DNA from: Polynucleobacter sp. IMCC 30228
GTDB lineage: Bacteria > Pseudomonadota > Gammaproteobacteria > Burkholderiales > Burkholderiaceae
DNA: 64,000 bases
Assembly (NCBI RefSeq): GCF_021395205.1
Contig: NZ_JAJVCS010000003.1
Span: 310,001 to 374,000 of the forward strand
Direction of reading: 5' to 3'
Positions 1 to 11,438 of this stretch are shown here, in pieces; position 1 is the first letter of the stretch, and each line of letters opens with the position of its first letter. The notes below the pieces were generated by a model. The model was not told the DNA's origin and made no database searches. It was given only the letters and a program-made list of their open reading frames with translations. Position numbers and translations under genes: made by a program.

Positions 1-771
<771 letters not shown>

Positions 772-793
772 TTAGGCTCGGTTGGAAATGGCA

Positions 794-823
794 ATTATAC
801 CGATACCCAGGGCGATTTGGCAA
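794..823 (-). promoter_or_regulatory. Probable sigma-70 promoter of pyrG
   Basis: On the minus strand a TTGCCA box (818-823) and a perfect TATAAT box (794-799) are separated by 18 nt. Transcription would start near 787, giving a leader of about 20 nt before the pyrG ATG at 768. This is a motif match only. Confidence 0.55.
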
Positions 824-954
824 AGTAGCCAAAAATCCCTAAGCCCTTCAATCATGCAGCTCCCCTACCAAGCTGGACGGCGACTAATGCTGATAGGGTC
901 CCAAAGATTTACAATAAGGATCTGAATTGCTCCAAAAACTTACCTCGAGGTTTA

Positions 955-3543
955 ATGATGTTAGATACCTATAACACCCAAGTTGCTGAACGCGCCGCCC
1001 TGGGAATTCCGCCTCTGCCCCTCACAAAAGATCAAACATCCTTATTGCTCGGCCTATTAAAAAATCCGCCGGCTGGTACCGAACAGCAGCTGATTGATTT
1101 AATAACCTATCGGGTTCCTGCTGGAGTTGACGAGGCCGCCAAGGTGAAGGCTGAATTTCTCGATAAAGTAGCCAAGGGGGAAGAAAAAACTCCTCTGCTT
1201 TCACGCATTGAAGCAACTGAATTACTGGGCACCATGTTAGGTGGCTACAACATTAAGCCCTTAGTAGACTTATTAAGCGATGCTGAATGTGGCGCAACTG
1301 CCGCCGCTGTATTGAAAAAAACCCTCTTAATGTTCGATTACTTTAATGACGTGCAAGAGCTCGCTGAAAAAGGTAATGTCAATGCCAAGGCAGTCATGCA
1401 AAGCTGGGCTGCAGCGGAGTGGTTTACGAGTCGCCCCGCTGTGCCAGAAAGTATGGTTCTAACCGTTTTTAAGGTTACTGGTGAAACCAATACCGATGAT
1501 TTATCGCCAGCTCCAGATGCCTGGAGTCGCCCCGATATTCCACTGCATGCTACTGTGATGCTGAAAAACCCACGGGCTGGAATCGAACCCGATGAGGTTG
1601 GTGTACGCGGCCCCATGAAACAAATTGTTGAGCTACAGAAAAAAGGCCATCAAATTGCTTATGTCGGCGATGTCGTGGGTACAGGCTCATCACGTAAATC
1701 AGCTACTAATTCAGTGTTGTGGTGGACTGGTCAAGATATTCCTTTTGTGCCCAATAAGCGCTTTGGTGGCGTATGTTTAGGTAGCAAAATTGCGCCAATC
1801 TTTTTTAACACCATGGAAGATGCTGGCGCATTACCGATTGAACTAGATGTATCAAAAATGAATATGGGTGATGTCATCGAATTACGCCCCTATGAAGGTA
1901 AAGCACTTAAAGACGGCAAAGTGATTGCCGAATTTACGTTAAAGTCGCCGGTTATTTTGGATGAGGTGCGTGCAGGCGGACGCATTCCTCTTATTGTCGG
2001 ACGGGGCCTTACTGCTAAAGCGCGTGCAGCCTTAGGTTTGCCAGCATCAACTGAATTCCGGGTGCCATTAAGCCCGCCTGATCATAAAAAAGGTTTTAGT
2101 TTGGCGCAAAAAATTGTGGGTCGCGCTTGCGGTTTACCTGAAGGTCAAGGCGTGCTGCCGGGCACTTACTGTGAGCCCCATATGACCACTGTAGGCTCGC
2201 AAGATACTACGGGCCCAATGACGCGTGATGAGTTAAAAGATTTAGCCTGCCTCGGGTTTTCTGCCGACTTAGTTATGCAATCGTTCTGCCATACCTCGGC
2301 TTACCCCAAGCCAGTTGATATTCGCACTCATCACGAGCTACCTGCCTTTATGACAAATCGAGGTGGTGTGGCCTTGCGCCCCGGCGATGGTGTTATTCAT
2401 AGTTGGCTTAACCGCTTACTGCTGCCAGATACCTGCGGCACTGGTGGCGATAGCCATACCCGTTTTCCGATTGGTATTTCATTTCCTGCCGGCTCTGGCC
2501 TGGTTGCTTTTGCTGCGGCCACTGGCGTCATGCCGCTCGACATGCCTGAGTCAGTCTTAATTCGCTTTAAAGGCAAAATGCAACCCGGTATTACTTTACG
2601 CGATTTAGTCAATGCGATTCCACTCTATGCCATCAAACGGGGCTTGCTCACGGTAGAAAAAACGGGCAAGAAAAATATTTTTTCTGGTCGAATCTTAGAA
2701 ATTGAAGGCCTTCCTGATCTAAAAGTTGAGCAAGCCTTTGAGCTCTCCGATGCATCTGCTGAACGCTCTGCTGGCGGTTGTACGGTGCACTTAAATAAAG
2801 AGCCAATTATTGAATACATGCGTTCCAACATCACATTAATGAAGTGGATGATTGCGAATGGGTATGAAGATAAGCGTACATTGGGCCGTCGCATCAAAGC
2901 CATGGAAGCATGGATTGCTAATCCCCAGCTCTTGAAAGCGGATGCGAACGCCGACTATGCTGAAATTATTGAAATCAATATTGATGAAATTAAAGAGCCA
3001 ATTCTGGCCTGCCCTAACGATCCAGACGATGTGAAATTTTTATCAGAAGTTGCTGGCGCTAAGATTGATGAGGTTTTTATTGGCTCATGCATGACCAATA
3101 TTGGGCACTTCCGCGCTGCAGGCAAAGTACTCGAAGGCAAAACCGATATCCCTACCCGCCTCTGGATTGCACCGCCCACCAAAATGGATGCAATGATTCT
3201 TACTGAAGAAGGCTATTACGGTATCTTGGGTCGCACGGGTGCGCGCATGGAATCGCCGGGATGTTCTTTGTGCATGGGAAATCAAGCCCAAATGCGCAAA
3301 GGCGCTACCGCTGTCTCTACTTCAACCCGTAACTTTCCTAATCGCCTAGGAATTGATACTCAAGTGTATTTGGCCTCTGCTGAATTAGCGGCAGTAGCCG
3401 CGCTCTTAGGGCGCTTACCGACTCCCAAGGAATATTTAGAGCAAGTTGCTGCACTCGATAGTAAATCGTCTGAAGTGTATCGCTATATGAATTTTGACAA
3501 AATCAAAAGCTTTAGTGAGATGGCCGATACCGTTACTGTCTAA
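955..3543 (+). CDS. acnB: Bifunctional aconitate hydratase B / 2-methylisocitrate dehydratase
   Basis: AcnB isomerises citrate to isocitrate in the TCA cycle, and many family members also dehydrate 2-methyl-intermediates. At 862 residues it has normal AcnB length. The order is that of AcnB: an N-terminal HEAT-like domain, a swivel domain (about 165-380, with the [18 protein letters not shown] segment), then the aconitase core. The three [4Fe-4S] ligands are visible as Cys712 (GSCMTN), Cys770 and Cys773 (GCSLCMGN). Two adjacent ATGs are possible starts. GAGG at 947-950 lies 4 nt from ATG 955 and 7 nt from ATG 958, so the second may be used. A TACAAT box at 910-915 could be the -10 element, without a convincing -35. 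Confidence 0.97.
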   Translation: MMLDTYNTQVAERAALGIPPLPLTKDQTSLLLGLLKNPPAGTEQQLIDLITYRVPAGVDEAAKVKAEFLDKVAKGEEKTPLLSRIEATELLGTMLGGYNIKPLVDLLSDAECGATAAAVLKKTLLMFDYFNDVQELAEKGNVNAKAVMQSWAAAEWFTSRPAVPESMVLTVFKVTGETNTDDLSPAPDAWSRPDIPLHATVMLKNPRAGIEPDEVGVRGPMKQIVELQKKGHQIAYVGDVVGTGSSRKSATNSVLWWTGQDIPFVPNKRFGGVCLGSKIAPIFFNTMEDAGALPIELDVSKMNMGDVIELRPYEGKALKDGKVIAEFTLKSPVILDEVRAGGRIPLIVGRGLTAKARAALGLPASTEFRVPLSPPDHKKGFSLAQKIVGRACGLPEGQGVLPGTYCEPHMTTVGSQDTTGPMTRDELKDLACLGFSADLVMQSFCHTSAYPKPVDIRTHHELPAFMTNRGGVALRPGDGVIHSWLNRLLLPDTCGTGGDSHTRFPIGISFPAGSGLVAFAAATGVMPLDMPESVLIRFKGKMQPGITLRDLVNAIPLYAIKRGLLTVEKTGKKNIFSGRILEIEGLPDLKVEQAFELSDASAERSAGGCTVHLNKEPIIEYMRSNITLMKWMIANGYEDKRTLGRRIKAMEAWIANPQLLKADANADYAEIIEINIDEIKEPILACPNDPDDVKFLSEVAGAKIDEVFIGSCMTNIGHFRAAGKVLEGKTDIPTRLWIAPPTKMDAMILTEEGYYGILGRTGARMESPGCSLCMGNQAQMRKGATAVSTSTRNFPNRLGIDTQVYLASAELAAVAALLGRLPTPKEYLEQVAALDSKSSEVYRYMNFDKIKSFSEMADTVTV

Positions 3544-3549
3544 ACTGCC

Positions 3550-4341
3550 TTAAATCTCTAATGCCAGCTCTTGTCTGGCATTAGCATTTCTAAGGCCTTT
3601 AGCCCATGTTGCAGTAGCTAAACCGGTTTGTTCCTGAATTAATTGCGCACGCTTTTTAATACTTTTCCATTCCGCATAAATATGCGGGCCTTTAAAAGCA
3701 ATGGCCACCGCATTGCAATCATGTGATTCGGGAAATAACAACACCCGATCATGAAATGCCCGACAAATATTCTGCAGATTCCGTTTAAAGCTGGAATGCT
3801 GTGAAAATAAATTGACAGTCATTACTCCAGGGCTGCGCAAAACGCGATAACAAGCCCGATAAAATTCGAGTGAGCTTAATACCGGCCCTTCGGCTGCCAC
3901 ATCATATAGGTCAACTTGTAAGGCATCGTATTGCTCAGCATTAGCGCTCGCAAGTACAAATTCCAGGGCATCAATTTGCTTTACTTGTAAACGGCGATCA
4001 TCATCTGGCAAATAAAACATGGTGCGCGCCGCAATAATTACGGCAGGGTTTAATTCGATAGCGGTGGTTTTTACTGCCGGACAATAACGATACTGAAACT
4101 TAGCTAATGCGCCAGTGCCCAAACCTAGTTGGGCTACTTGCAAGCCTGGCCGACTTTCCAAAAAAAGCAGCCAAGCCATCATTTGCTGGTTGTAATCTAA
4201 ATAAATTTCATCAGGATCATTTAAGCGCATAGCCCCTTGAATAAGATCGCTACCAAAATGTAAATAGCGAATTCCGCCCGATTCAGAAAAAGTTACAGCT
4301 TCTGTTGCTAAATTTTTTGACTTCCCTGCAGCCATTTGCAT
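3550..4341 (-). CDS. Spermidine synthase-like SAM-dependent methyltransferase-fold protein
   Basis: The protein has the Rossmann fold of the spermidine synthase family. QLGLGTGALAKF matches the SAM/decarboxylated-SAM loop, TAIELNPAV is the acidic strand-2 motif, and a QVDLYDVAAEGP stretch sits where the polyamine-site acidic residues lie. No polyamine genes are nearby, so the substrate is unknown; many such paralogues are annotated only as putative polyamine aminopropyltransferases. The open frame extends upstream to 4419, but that would overlap the end of purL by 68 nt. I chose ATG 4339-4341, just past the purL stop; ATG 4333-4335 and 4372-4374 are alternatives. It follows purL on the same strand and converges on acnB 6 nt away. 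Confidence 0.75.
   Translation of the reverse strand: MQMAAGKSKNLATEAVTFSESGGIRYLHFGSDLIQGAMRLNDPDEIYLDYNQQMMAWLLFLESRPGLQVAQLGLGTGALAKFQYRYCPAVKTTAIELNPAVIIAARTMFYLPDDDRRLQVKQIDALEFVLASANAEQYDALQVDLYDVAAEGPVLSSLEFYRACYRVLRSPGVMTVNLFSQHSSFKRNLQNICRAFHDRVLLFPESHDCNAVAIAFKGPHIYAEWKSIKKRAQLIQEQTGLATATWAKGLRNANARQELALEI
3558..3584 (+). terminator. Perfect 10-bp hairpin between convergent acnB and the methyltransferase gene
   Basis: CTAATGCCAG (3558-3567) and CTGGCATTAG (3575-3584) form a perfect inverted repeat around a 7-nt loop, 14 nt after the acnB stop. Only a weak T-rich tail (ATTTCT) follows on the plus strand. It lies inside the last codons of the convergent gene. Termination of acnB is an inference. 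Confidence 0.4.
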
Positions 4342-4351
4342 AAACCCGCGA

Positions 4352-7300
4352 TTAATTAACCCAATAACGGGCATTGCGGAATAAACGCATCCATGGGCTA
4401 GCGCCATCGGTAATAGCATTCCATTCTGGCGGATGCCAACTAAGCTGAGCGGTACGAAAAACCCGTTCTGGGTGCGGCATCATAATGGTGAAACGCCCAT
4501 CGGGCGTAGTTACGCCAGTTAATCCGCCGGCTGAACCATTGGGGTTGAGCGGATATGTTTCGGTAGCTTCCCCACGGTGATTTACAAATCGTACAAGGCC
4601 TAAATGTTCGGCGCGCAATTGCTCGGCATTACCTTGCCGGCTAAAGTTTGCATAGCCTTCGCCGTGCGAAACTGCAATGGGAAGCTGGCTACCAGCCATA
4701 CCTTGAGTAAAGATAGAGGGCGATGGCAAGACCTCGACCATAGCTAAGCGGGCTTCAAATTGCTCTGAGAGATTGCGCGTAAATTGGGGCCATGAGGCGG
4801 CACCAGGAATTATTGGCGCTAAATTACTCATCATTTGGCAACCATTGCAAACTCCCAAAGCAAAACTATTTGCTTGGGCAAAAAATTGTGCAAACTGATC
4901 GCGTAATTGAGAATTAAACAGAATCGTTTTAGCCCATCCCCCGCCGGCCCCCAAAACATCACCATAACTAAAGCCGCCGCAGGCCACCAAACCACGAAAG
5001 TTGCTTAACTGCGCCCTGCCTGCAATTAAGTCTGACATATGCACATCAAATGTATCAAAGCCAGCCCAATGCATGGCATACGCCATTTCTACATGGGAAT
5101 TCACGCCCTGTTCGCGCAAAATGGCTACTGGTGGACGCACGCCCTTCTGTATGAACGGTGCAGATATATCTTGCTGGGCATCGAAGGTAACGATGGGGGT
5201 CATCCCTGGATCACTGAGATCATCCAGTAAGCCAAATTCACTATCGGCGCAAGCAGGATTATCGCGTCCACGCGCAATTTGCCAACTGGTGTTTTGCCAG
5301 AGTTTTTGTAAAGATTCACGGCTAGCGCTATAAATCTTTTTGGCATCACGCCAAATTTCAATCATGCCAGTCGAATTGGGTTTACCAATTACATGGCTGC
5401 AAGCACTTAAATTGAGGCGTCGTAAGATCGCAAAAACAGCAGCGCGTTGACTGCGCCTAATTTGCATGACGACCCCTAACTCTTCATTAAATAAAGCCTG
5501 CATAGTAAGGTCGTGGCGCTTGCCCGAAATTTGTTGCGCCCAATTTTTAGCATCGCCATAGTCAGCTTCCTGTCGAGGATCTACCGCTAGCATATCGACA
5601 TTAAGCGCAATGCCACAATGCGAAGCAAAGGCCATTTCAGCTACGCAGGCGAATAAGCCACCATCAGAGCGATCGTGATAGGCCAAAATCAGCTGGTGCT
5701 GTCGTAATTCAATCAGAGCGGCAGCTAAGGCCTTCAGATCGTCTGCTGAATCTACATCAGGTGTAAAACAACCCGTCTGATTTAAGACTTGCGCCAAAAT
5801 GCTGCCCGCTAAGCGATTTTTACCGCGACCCAAATCGATTAGAACGAGCTCGGTATCTTGCAAGGAATGCGAAACATCATCAGCTTGTAGAACAGGTGTT
5901 AAGGTCTCGCGTACATCCTTAACAGGTGAGAAAGCCGAAATAATTAATGAGACTGGGGCAATTACTTCCCTTAACTCACCGGCGGCTTGCCAATTGGTGG
6001 CCATCGATAGCGAGTCTTTTCCTACTGGGATTGAAATACCCAATGCGGGACATAAATCCATGCCTAATGCTTTAACTGATGCAAATAATTTAGCATCTTC
6101 ACCAGCGACACCGCAAGCCGCCATCCAGTTGGCTGATAACTTCACGTCTGCTAGCGCAACGATATCGGCTGCAAAAAGATTCGTTAAGGCTTCACCAACT
6201 GCCATGCGCGCTGCAGCGGGCGCATCAATTACAGCTAAGGGAGTGCGCTCCCCCATTGCCATAGCTTCACCCCGATAAGCTTTAAAGTCCATGAGGGTAA
6301 CCGCACAATCAGCAACCGGAACCTGCCATGGGCCAACCAATTGATCGCGCGCATTTAAACCCCCTACTGTACGATCGCCAATCGTAATTAAAAAACCTTT
6401 ACTAGCTACAGTGGGTTGTTGCAAAACCCACGCAATACAAGTTGCTAAATCGGTATCAGTTAGATTCAGGTCGGCAAAGACAGTTTTAGTACTCTCAACT
6501 GTACGGTGCATACGTGGCGGCTTGCCCAACAAAACCTCCATCGGCATATCAATCGGCCATGCGGCTGCAGCCGTTGGGTTTTGCTTTTCATCCTGTAAAC
6601 GTAATTGCCGCTCTAGGGTAGCGCTACCAACTACAGCTATTGGACATCTTTCACGCTCACAAATTTGCTGTAAAAGTGCTAGGCTTTCGCTGGCTATAGC
6701 CAGTACGTAACGTTCTTGCGCTTCATTGCACCAAATTTCTGCTGGACTCATACCACTTTCTTCTAGCGGAATATGGCGAAGCTGAAAAGCGGCGCCTAAG
6801 CCGGCGCCATCGGCTAGCTCGGGAAACGCATTCGACAAACCACCTGCCCCGACATCGTGAATCGAAATAATGGGATTTTTTTCACCCAAATGACAACAAG
6901 CATTAATAACTTCTTGCACGCGCCGTTCAATTTCAGGATTGCCTCGTTGCACCGAATTAAAATCTAAATCAGCAGTATTAGTGCCGGTGGTCACCGAGCT
7001 GCCCGTTGCGCCACCCATGCCTATGCGCATTCCAGGTCCGCCCAATTGAATCAATAAGTGCCCCGCTTGAATGGGTTTTTTCGCTGTATGGTTGGCTGCA
7101 ATATTGCCAATGCCGCCAGCAATCATAATGGGCTTGTGATAACCGCGGCGCACGCCATCAATGGTTTGCTCATATACCCGAAAGTAACCGCCTAAATTCG
7201 CTCGCCCAAATTCATTATTAAAAGCTGCGCCGCCCAGCGGGCCTTCGATCATAATTTGCAACGGGGAAGCAATGCGTTCTGGCTTGCCGTAAGGCGCACC

Positions 7301-8365
7301 CTCCCAAGGTAAATCGGTATTAGGTAAATGCAAATGCGAGACCGAGAAACCAGTTAAGCCAGCTTTAGGTCGTCCACCTATACCAGTAGCTCCTTCGTCG
7401 CGTATTTCTCCCCCAGCCCCGGTTGAGGCCCCTGGAAAAGGGGCAATACCAGTAGGATGGTTATGCGTTTCTACTTTCATTAAGGTGTGCATTAAGCAAT
7501 TTTCTTTTTGGTATTGGTGCGCACTACCCTGTGGAGTCCAGGTTTCTGCCTCGCACCCAGCCATCACTGCCGAGTTATCCGAGTAGGCCACAATCGTGCC
7601 CTGCGGCTGTAAACGATGGGTATTGCGAATCATCGCAAAGAGAGACTGATCTTGTTCAATGCCATCGATAGTCCACGTAGCATTAAAAATTTTATGACGG
7701 CAATGTTCGCTATTGGCTTGGGCAAACATCATCAACTCGACATCGCTTGGATCGCGCTGTAAGCGCTGAAAGTTCGTTACCAAGTAGTCAATTTCATCCG
7801 GCGATAAAGCTAGGCCTAAATCGGTATTCGCTTGCTGTAAAGCGCCCTCACCTTGGGCTAAGACGGCAATACGTTTTACAGGCGTATCAGCTAAAGATTG
7901 ATACAAACCTGCTGCTTGATCAAGCTCAAGTATTACCGCTTCGGTCATGCGATCATGAATTACATTGCAGATGAGCGCTTGTTCAGCAGTAGTTAAGACC
8001 TTAGCAGAGTACCAAGTAAATTGAATACCCCGTTCAATTCGTAAGACATCAAGACCGCATTGGCGGGCAATTTCTGTGGCCTTACTTGCCCATGGCGAGA
8101 CCGTACCAAAACGGGGAATGGTAATGGCTTGTCCAACCCCTTTTGATGGTTTCTCTTGGGCCTTATATGGATCTCCATAGGCTAACAAAGCATCTAATAC
8201 CTTGGTTTGCGCTTGATCTAAAGCGCTTTTCAACCAGACAAAGTGTAGGTAGCGGCCGCGAATGGAATCTAGCAGAACCCCTTGCTTGGCAAGATCAGCT
8301 AAAAGCCGTTGCTGGCGAAAGGAAGAGAGGGCATCGGCCCCTGGCAAACAACGGAAAAAAGACAT
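4352..8365 (-). CDS. purL: Phosphoribosylformylglycinamidine synthase (FGAM synthase, large type)
   Basis: PurL converts FGAR, ATP and glutamine to FGAM in de novo purine synthesis. At 1337 residues this is the fused, single-chain proteobacterial form: N-terminal PurS-like and linker regions, duplicated AIRS-type ATP domains ([19 protein letters not shown], later [13 protein letters not shown]), and a C-terminal class I glutaminase. The glutaminase triad is visible as Cys1173 (GVCNGCQMM), His1298 and Glu1300 (PHPERVF). It starts 22 nt after the ABC ATPase stop. A TATAAT on the minus strand (8372-8377) sits only 6 nt before the ATG, so a very short or absent leader is possible, though no -35 box matches. 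Confidence 0.97.
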   Translation of the reverse strand: MSFFRCLPGADALSSFRQQRLLADLAKQGVLLDSIRGRYLHFVWLKSALDQAQTKVLDALLAYGDPYKAQEKPSKGVGQAITIPRFGTVSPWASKATEIARQCGLDVLRIERGIQFTWYSAKVLTTAEQALICNVIHDRMTEAVILELDQAAGLYQSLADTPVKRIAVLAQGEGALQQANTDLGLALSPDEIDYLVTNFQRLQRDPSDVELMMFAQANSEHCRHKIFNATWTIDGIEQDQSLFAMIRNTHRLQPQGTIVAYSDNSAVMAGCEAETWTPQGSAHQYQKENCLMHTLMKVETHNHPTGIAPFPGASTGAGGEIRDEGATGIGGRPKAGLTGFSVSHLHLPNTDLPWEGAPYGKPERIASPLQIMIEGPLGGAAFNNEFGRANLGGYFRVYEQTIDGVRRGYHKPIMIAGGIGNIAANHTAKKPIQAGHLLIQLGGPGMRIGMGGATGSSVTTGTNTADLDFNSVQRGNPEIERRVQEVINACCHLGEKNPIISIHDVGAGGLSNAFPELADGAGLGAAFQLRHIPLEESGMSPAEIWCNEAQERYVLAIASESLALLQQICERERCPIAVVGSATLERQLRLQDEKQNPTAAAAWPIDMPMEVLLGKPPRMHRTVESTKTVFADLNLTDTDLATCIAWVLQQPTVASKGFLITIGDRTVGGLNARDQLVGPWQVPVADCAVTLMDFKAYRGEAMAMGERTPLAVIDAPAAARMAVGEALTNLFAADIVALADVKLSANWMAACGVAGEDAKLFASVKALGMDLCPALGISIPVGKDSLSMATNWQAAGELREVIAPVSLIISAFSPVKDVRETLTPVLQADDVSHSLQDTELVLIDLGRGKNRLAGSILAQVLNQTGCFTPDVDSADDLKALAAALIELRQHQLILAYHDRSDGGLFACVAEMAFASHCGIALNVDMLAVDPRQEADYGDAKNWAQQISGKRHDLTMQALFNEELGVVMQIRRSQRAAVFAILRRLNLSACSHVIGKPNSTGMIEIWRDAKKIYSASRESLQKLWQNTSWQIARGRDNPACADSEFGLLDDLSDPGMTPIVTFDAQQDISAPFIQKGVRPPVAILREQGVNSHVEMAYAMHWAGFDTFDVHMSDLIAGRAQLSNFRGLVACGGFSYGDVLGAGGGWAKTILFNSQLRDQFAQFFAQANSFALGVCNGCQMMSNLAPIIPGAASWPQFTRNLSEQFEARLAMVEVLPSPSIFTQGMAGSQLPIAVSHGEGYANFSRQGNAEQLRAEHLGLVRFVNHRGEATETYPLNPNGSAGGLTGVTTPDGRFTIMMPHPERVFRTAQLSWHPPEWNAITDGASPWMRLFRNARYWVN

Positions 8366-8387
8366 CCTTAGATTATAAGAGTTGTCT

Positions 8388-9104
8388 TCATTCGGGTAGT
8401 AGCCGCCCGCCCTGTAGATGCAGTTGACGCCCGCAACGCTTTGCTAGAGTTACATCGTGGGTGACTAAAACGAGGGTCGAGCCATTATCCTGATTTAAGG
8501 CAAACAAAAGTTCAATAATCTTTGCGCCACTTTGCTCGTCTAGGCTACCAGTAGGCTCATCAGCAAATAACATGGCTGGCTTACCAATGAACGCACGTGC
8601 TAAAGCGACGCGCTGCTGTTCACCCCCCGATAAGGTTCGCGGGAAATGGTGCAAGCGCTGCAGAAGACCAACTTTAGTTAGCCAGTTAATCGCCTCAGCC
8701 CGCGCTAATCCACTCTCGACGCCGCGTAACTCTAGGGGCAGCATGGCATTTTCAAGCGCAGTAAGGTGTGGTATTAATTGAAATGACTGAAATACAAAGC
8801 CCAGTGTTTTACCTCGGTAGCGAGCACGCTCATCTTCATCTAAAGCACTAAATGGTTTCCCCAGCAATTGAATGGTGCCGCTCGTAGGAGTATCTAAGCC
8901 TGCCAGTAAGCCGAGTAAAGTACTTTTACCCGATCCCGAAGCGCCAACAATAGCAATGCTCTCCCCCGCCAAAATGCTGAAGCTAATGTCATCTAAGATG
9001 GTTAAAGGCCCATCGCTTGTTGGCACCGTTTTATTAATCTGCTCCGCCTGTAAGGCGCAAGTGGCATCTTGTTGCGAAGCAGGAAAATTAACGGGCTGAA
9101 GCAT
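8388..9104 (-). CDS. ybbA: ABC transporter ATP-binding protein, YbbA/LolD type
   Basis: A 238-residue ABC ATPase. Walker A (GASGSGKST), Q-loop (FVFQSF), signature ([14 protein letters not shown]), Walker B (LFADEPTG) and H-loop (VLVTHD) are all in order. The family drives MacB/LolCE-type permeases that act on lipids or lipoproteins rather than importing solutes. It is divergent from a tesA-type esterase, the same arrangement as ybbA/tesA in enterobacteria, which supports the name. The large permease YbbP usually next to it is not in the window. No Shine-Dalgarno sequence is evident before the ATG. The N-terminal extension of about 20 residues has no motif. Confidence 0.85.
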   Translation of the reverse strand: MLQPVNFPASQQDATCALQAEQINKTVPTSDGPLTILDDISFSILAGESIAIVGASGSGKSTLLGLLAGLDTPTSGTIQLLGKPFSALDEDERARYRGKTLGFVFQSFQLIPHLTALENAMLPLELRGVESGLARAEAINWLTKVGLLQRLHHFPRTLSGGEQQRVALARAFIGKPAMLFADEPTGSLDEQSGAKIIELLFALNQDNGSTLVLVTHDVTLAKRCGRQLHLQGGRLLPE

Positions 9105-9152
9105 AAAATAGAGAGATAGGTCTTGAGTTGTTCTTTTAAAGGAGGCAAGTTG

Positions 9153-9818
9153 TTGCGTTGCAAATTACTAATAGCGCTTATCTTACTCGTGCTGGGGTTT
9201 TTTGGGCGGGCGCATGCTGAGCCAAGCGCAACGAGCCAAACAAGCTCCCCGAAGCAAGGCAGTCAGGGTAATTTACCGGTTTTGCTGGTGCTAGGCGACA
9301 GCCTATCGGCTGAATATGGCATTAGTCGCGGTGAAGGCTGGGTTAGCCTACTTGAGCGTCGTGTAAATGAGAGGGGACCCACATGGCAAGTGTTTAATGC
9401 CAGCATAAGTGGCGAAACTACCGCGGGAGGCTTAAGTCGTTTGCCCGACCTACTACAGCAAAAAAAACCACAAATAGTGATTATTGAATTAGGTGCCAAC
9501 GATGCGTTAAGGGGGCTTGCCTTAAGTAGCTCAGAAAAAAACTTACGCGCCATGGTGCAGCTAAGCCTGAAAGCCAAAGCCAAAGTCTTACTCTTAGGAA
9601 TGCGCATACCGAGTAATTATGGTGCGACCTATAGTAAACAATTTGCCAGCATGTATTCCAGTATTGCGACAACTGAACGCATTAGTATCGTGCCATTTTT
9701 TTTGAAAGGGGTAGCTGAAAAACCCGAATTATTTCAGGCTGACCGATTGCATCCAAGGGCAGAAGCACAAGCTATTTTGTTACAAAATGTTTGGGGCAAG
9801 TTGGCGCCCCTACTTTAA
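9153..9818 (+). CDS. tesA: Periplasmic SGNH-family esterase/thioesterase (TesA, lysophospholipase L1 type)
   Basis: TesA-type SGNH hydrolases cleave acyl-CoA, aryl esters and lysophospholipids in the periplasm. Block I (GDSLS, Ser50), the block III GAND motif (ELGANDALRG) and the catalytic DRLHP (Asp197, His200) are present. A signal peptide is clear: basic start, LLIALILLVLGFF core and a likely AHA|E cleavage after residue 22. The open frame reaches TTG 9123, but GGAGG at 9141-9145 fits TTG 9153 (7-nt spacing) or TTG 9150 (4 nt). So a rare TTG start is chosen, which also makes the signal peptide compact. The stop codon overlaps that of the convergent PpiD-like gene. Confidence 0.88.
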   Translation: MRCKLLIALILLVLGFFGRAHAEPSATSQTSSPKQGSQGNLPVLLVLGDSLSAEYGISRGEGWVSLLERRVNERGPTWQVFNASISGETTAGGLSRLPDLLQQKKPQIVIIELGANDALRGLALSSSEKNLRAMVQLSLKAKAKVLLLGMRIPSNYGATYSKQFASMYSSIATTERISIVPFFLKGVAEKPELFQADRLHPRAEAQAILLQNVWGKLAPLL

Positions 9819-11284
9819 CTACCAGCAGCAGAGCTAGCACTAGCCTGCTTCAGCGGATTAATTATTTTTACTCCTGCACTGTCACGCCAATGCATCATAA
9901 AACTGGCAAAGTCTGCTTGGGCAGCCAGTTGGTTCAATTGTTGTGCCTGGGCTTGTTGCACCTTGGGATCAAGCATAGTGGCCGGTCGCACTTCTTCTAC
10001 CACGTAAAGTGTCGTACCTGTACCCGTATTGGCAATTGAGACGGCAATAGGTAATTTGCCTGCATCAACTGCCATTACCGCATCTAACGATTCAGCACTT
10101 AAATTAACAGGTTTATTGCGTGAAATCCATACGGCTGCGGTAAAACCAGCGGTATTTTTAGGATCTTTTTGAAGCGCTGTGAAACGCTCGGCAGCAGCGG
10201 CTGTAGCCAGCTTCTCGGCCAATTGCAAGCTCACTTGGCGCTTTACTTCAGCCAGCACATCCTGCAGTGGCAAAGTACTGGCCGGATGAAACTCAGTAAT
10301 ACGTGCCGAAACAAAAACTCCAGGGCTAATTTGGACGGCTTCAATATTGCGCTTATTTTTAATCGCGTCATCACGAAACAAGGCCTGCAATACCTTCGCA
10401 TTATTTAAAGGGCTACTTTTGGGCAAACTAGCAGCGCTAGTACGGGTTATACCCTTTTGACTTTGAATACTGAGTTTTAATTTATCGGCTGCGGGCTTCA
10501 GACTATCAGCCTGTTCATAAGTCAAATTAGCAAAGGTATCGGCTTTATCGCCAAACGTTTTAGCATCTTCTTTTGGGTCAGCTTGTAAAACTAAAAACTG
10601 CACATCGAGCTCTTCGGGGGTCGCAAATAATTTGGTATTAGCCTCGTAGAAAGCCTTGATCTCAGCTTCGCTGGGATTAACTTTTTTGACGTAATCGCTA
10701 GCGCTAAAGGCTAATGCTTGAATTTGTCGCTCGACACCATATAAAGCGGTAATCTGATTCGCAAGTTTAGGTGTTGGTAATTCCGTACGGGCAACCGAAC
10801 TGACTAATTGCTGCGCCATTAAGTCAAATCGTTGCGAGCCCTCGAACTGCTCTACGCTCATGCCATTACTAGCCAATAATTGGCGATATTTAGCGGCATC
10901 AAAACTGCCGTTGGCTTCATATAAAGCACGAATTTCAGGAATGCGTTTTAAGTTTTGCGCCAAAGCTTCATTGCTCACCCGTAAATTTAAGTGCTTTAGG
11001 GCAAAGCCCATCAGGCGCTGCTGCAAGAGCTCATCTAAAACCGCCTGTCTAAAACCCAAGCTTTGGGTTATTTGACCTTGCACCCCAATTCGGTCGGCTT
11101 GACGTTTGGCTGCTGCATCAATCTCTTGCATCGTAATGGGGTTGCCATCCACCTTCAACACGTCGGTGGCTTTATCCATAAAACCGGTGTAACCCGAAAT
11201 GCCCCATAGCGCAAACGACGGCACAATTAACAGCAATAAAATGAACTGTAAAAGGCGTTGATGGGTGCGAACAAGATCAAACAT
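9815..11284 (-). CDS. PpiD-like inner-membrane periplasmic chaperone lacking the parvulin domain
   Basis: The 489-residue protein starts MFDLVRTHQRLLQFILLLLI, the typical PpiD N-terminus with one membrane anchor, followed by a SurA-N-type chaperone domain (about 40-210). In PpiD proteins an approximately 100-residue parvulin (PpiC) prolyl-isomerase domain normally follows the FxxPEExxxxFLVL strand. Here FLVLQADPKED (around residue 237) runs almost directly into ANLTYEQADSLKPAADKL, the C-terminal region, and no parvulin motif is seen. The family is usually about 620 residues. I chose ATG 11282-11284; the longer open frame would run through tRNA-Val. It lies downstream of lon and the tRNA. The likely role is holding outer-membrane or secreted proteins during folding. 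Confidence 0.82.
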   Translation of the reverse strand: MFDLVRTHQRLLQFILLLLIVPSFALWGISGYTGFMDKATDVLKVDGNPITMQEIDAAAKRQADRIGVQGQITQSLGFRQAVLDELLQQRLMGFALKHLNLRVSNEALAQNLKRIPEIRALYEANGSFDAAKYRQLLASNGMSVEQFEGSQRFDLMAQQLVSSVARTELPTPKLANQITALYGVERQIQALAFSASDYVKKVNPSEAEIKAFYEANTKLFATPEELDVQFLVLQADPKEDAKTFGDKADTFANLTYEQADSLKPAADKLKLSIQSQKGITRTSAASLPKSSPLNNAKVLQALFRDDAIKNKRNIEAVQISPGVFVSARITEFHPASTLPLQDVLAEVKRQVSLQLAEKLATAAAAERFTALQKDPKNTAGFTAAVWISRNKPVNLSAESLDAVMAVDAGKLPIAVSIANTGTGTTLYVVEEVRPATMLDPKVQQAQAQQLNQLAAQADFASFMMHWRDSAGVKIINPLKQASASSAAGS

Positions 11285-11320
11285 AGGCCATTGAAATATC
11301 AGATAAGGAAAAGATTGGGG

Positions 11321-11396
11321 TGGTGGGCGCTGACGGGCTCGAACCGCCGACATTCTGCGTGTAAGGCAGACGCTCTACCAACTGAGCTAAGCGCCC
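11321..11396 (-). tRNA. tRNA-Val (anticodon TAC)
   Basis: A 76-nt cloverleaf on the minus strand. The acceptor is GGGCGCT/AGCGCCC and the D arm is GCTC...GAGC. The anticodon arm TCTGC-CTTACAC-GCAGA has TAC at its centre. The T arm carries GGTTCGAGCC, and the 3' CCA is encoded. It sits between lon and the PpiD-like gene on the same strand. Confidence 0.97.
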
Positions 11397-11438
11397 CAAC
11401 TGTTTCAGAACGAGATTGTAACCCGATTCAAGGCCAAT

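Noticed and set aside
3558..3584. Mobile element terminal repeat
   Set aside because: A single hairpin at a convergent gene junction with no transposase or target duplication; a terminator is simpler.
11285..11353. Longer PpiD-like start running through tRNA-Val
   Set aside because: The extra 23 residues overlap the tRNA; MFDLVRTHQR is the family N-terminus.
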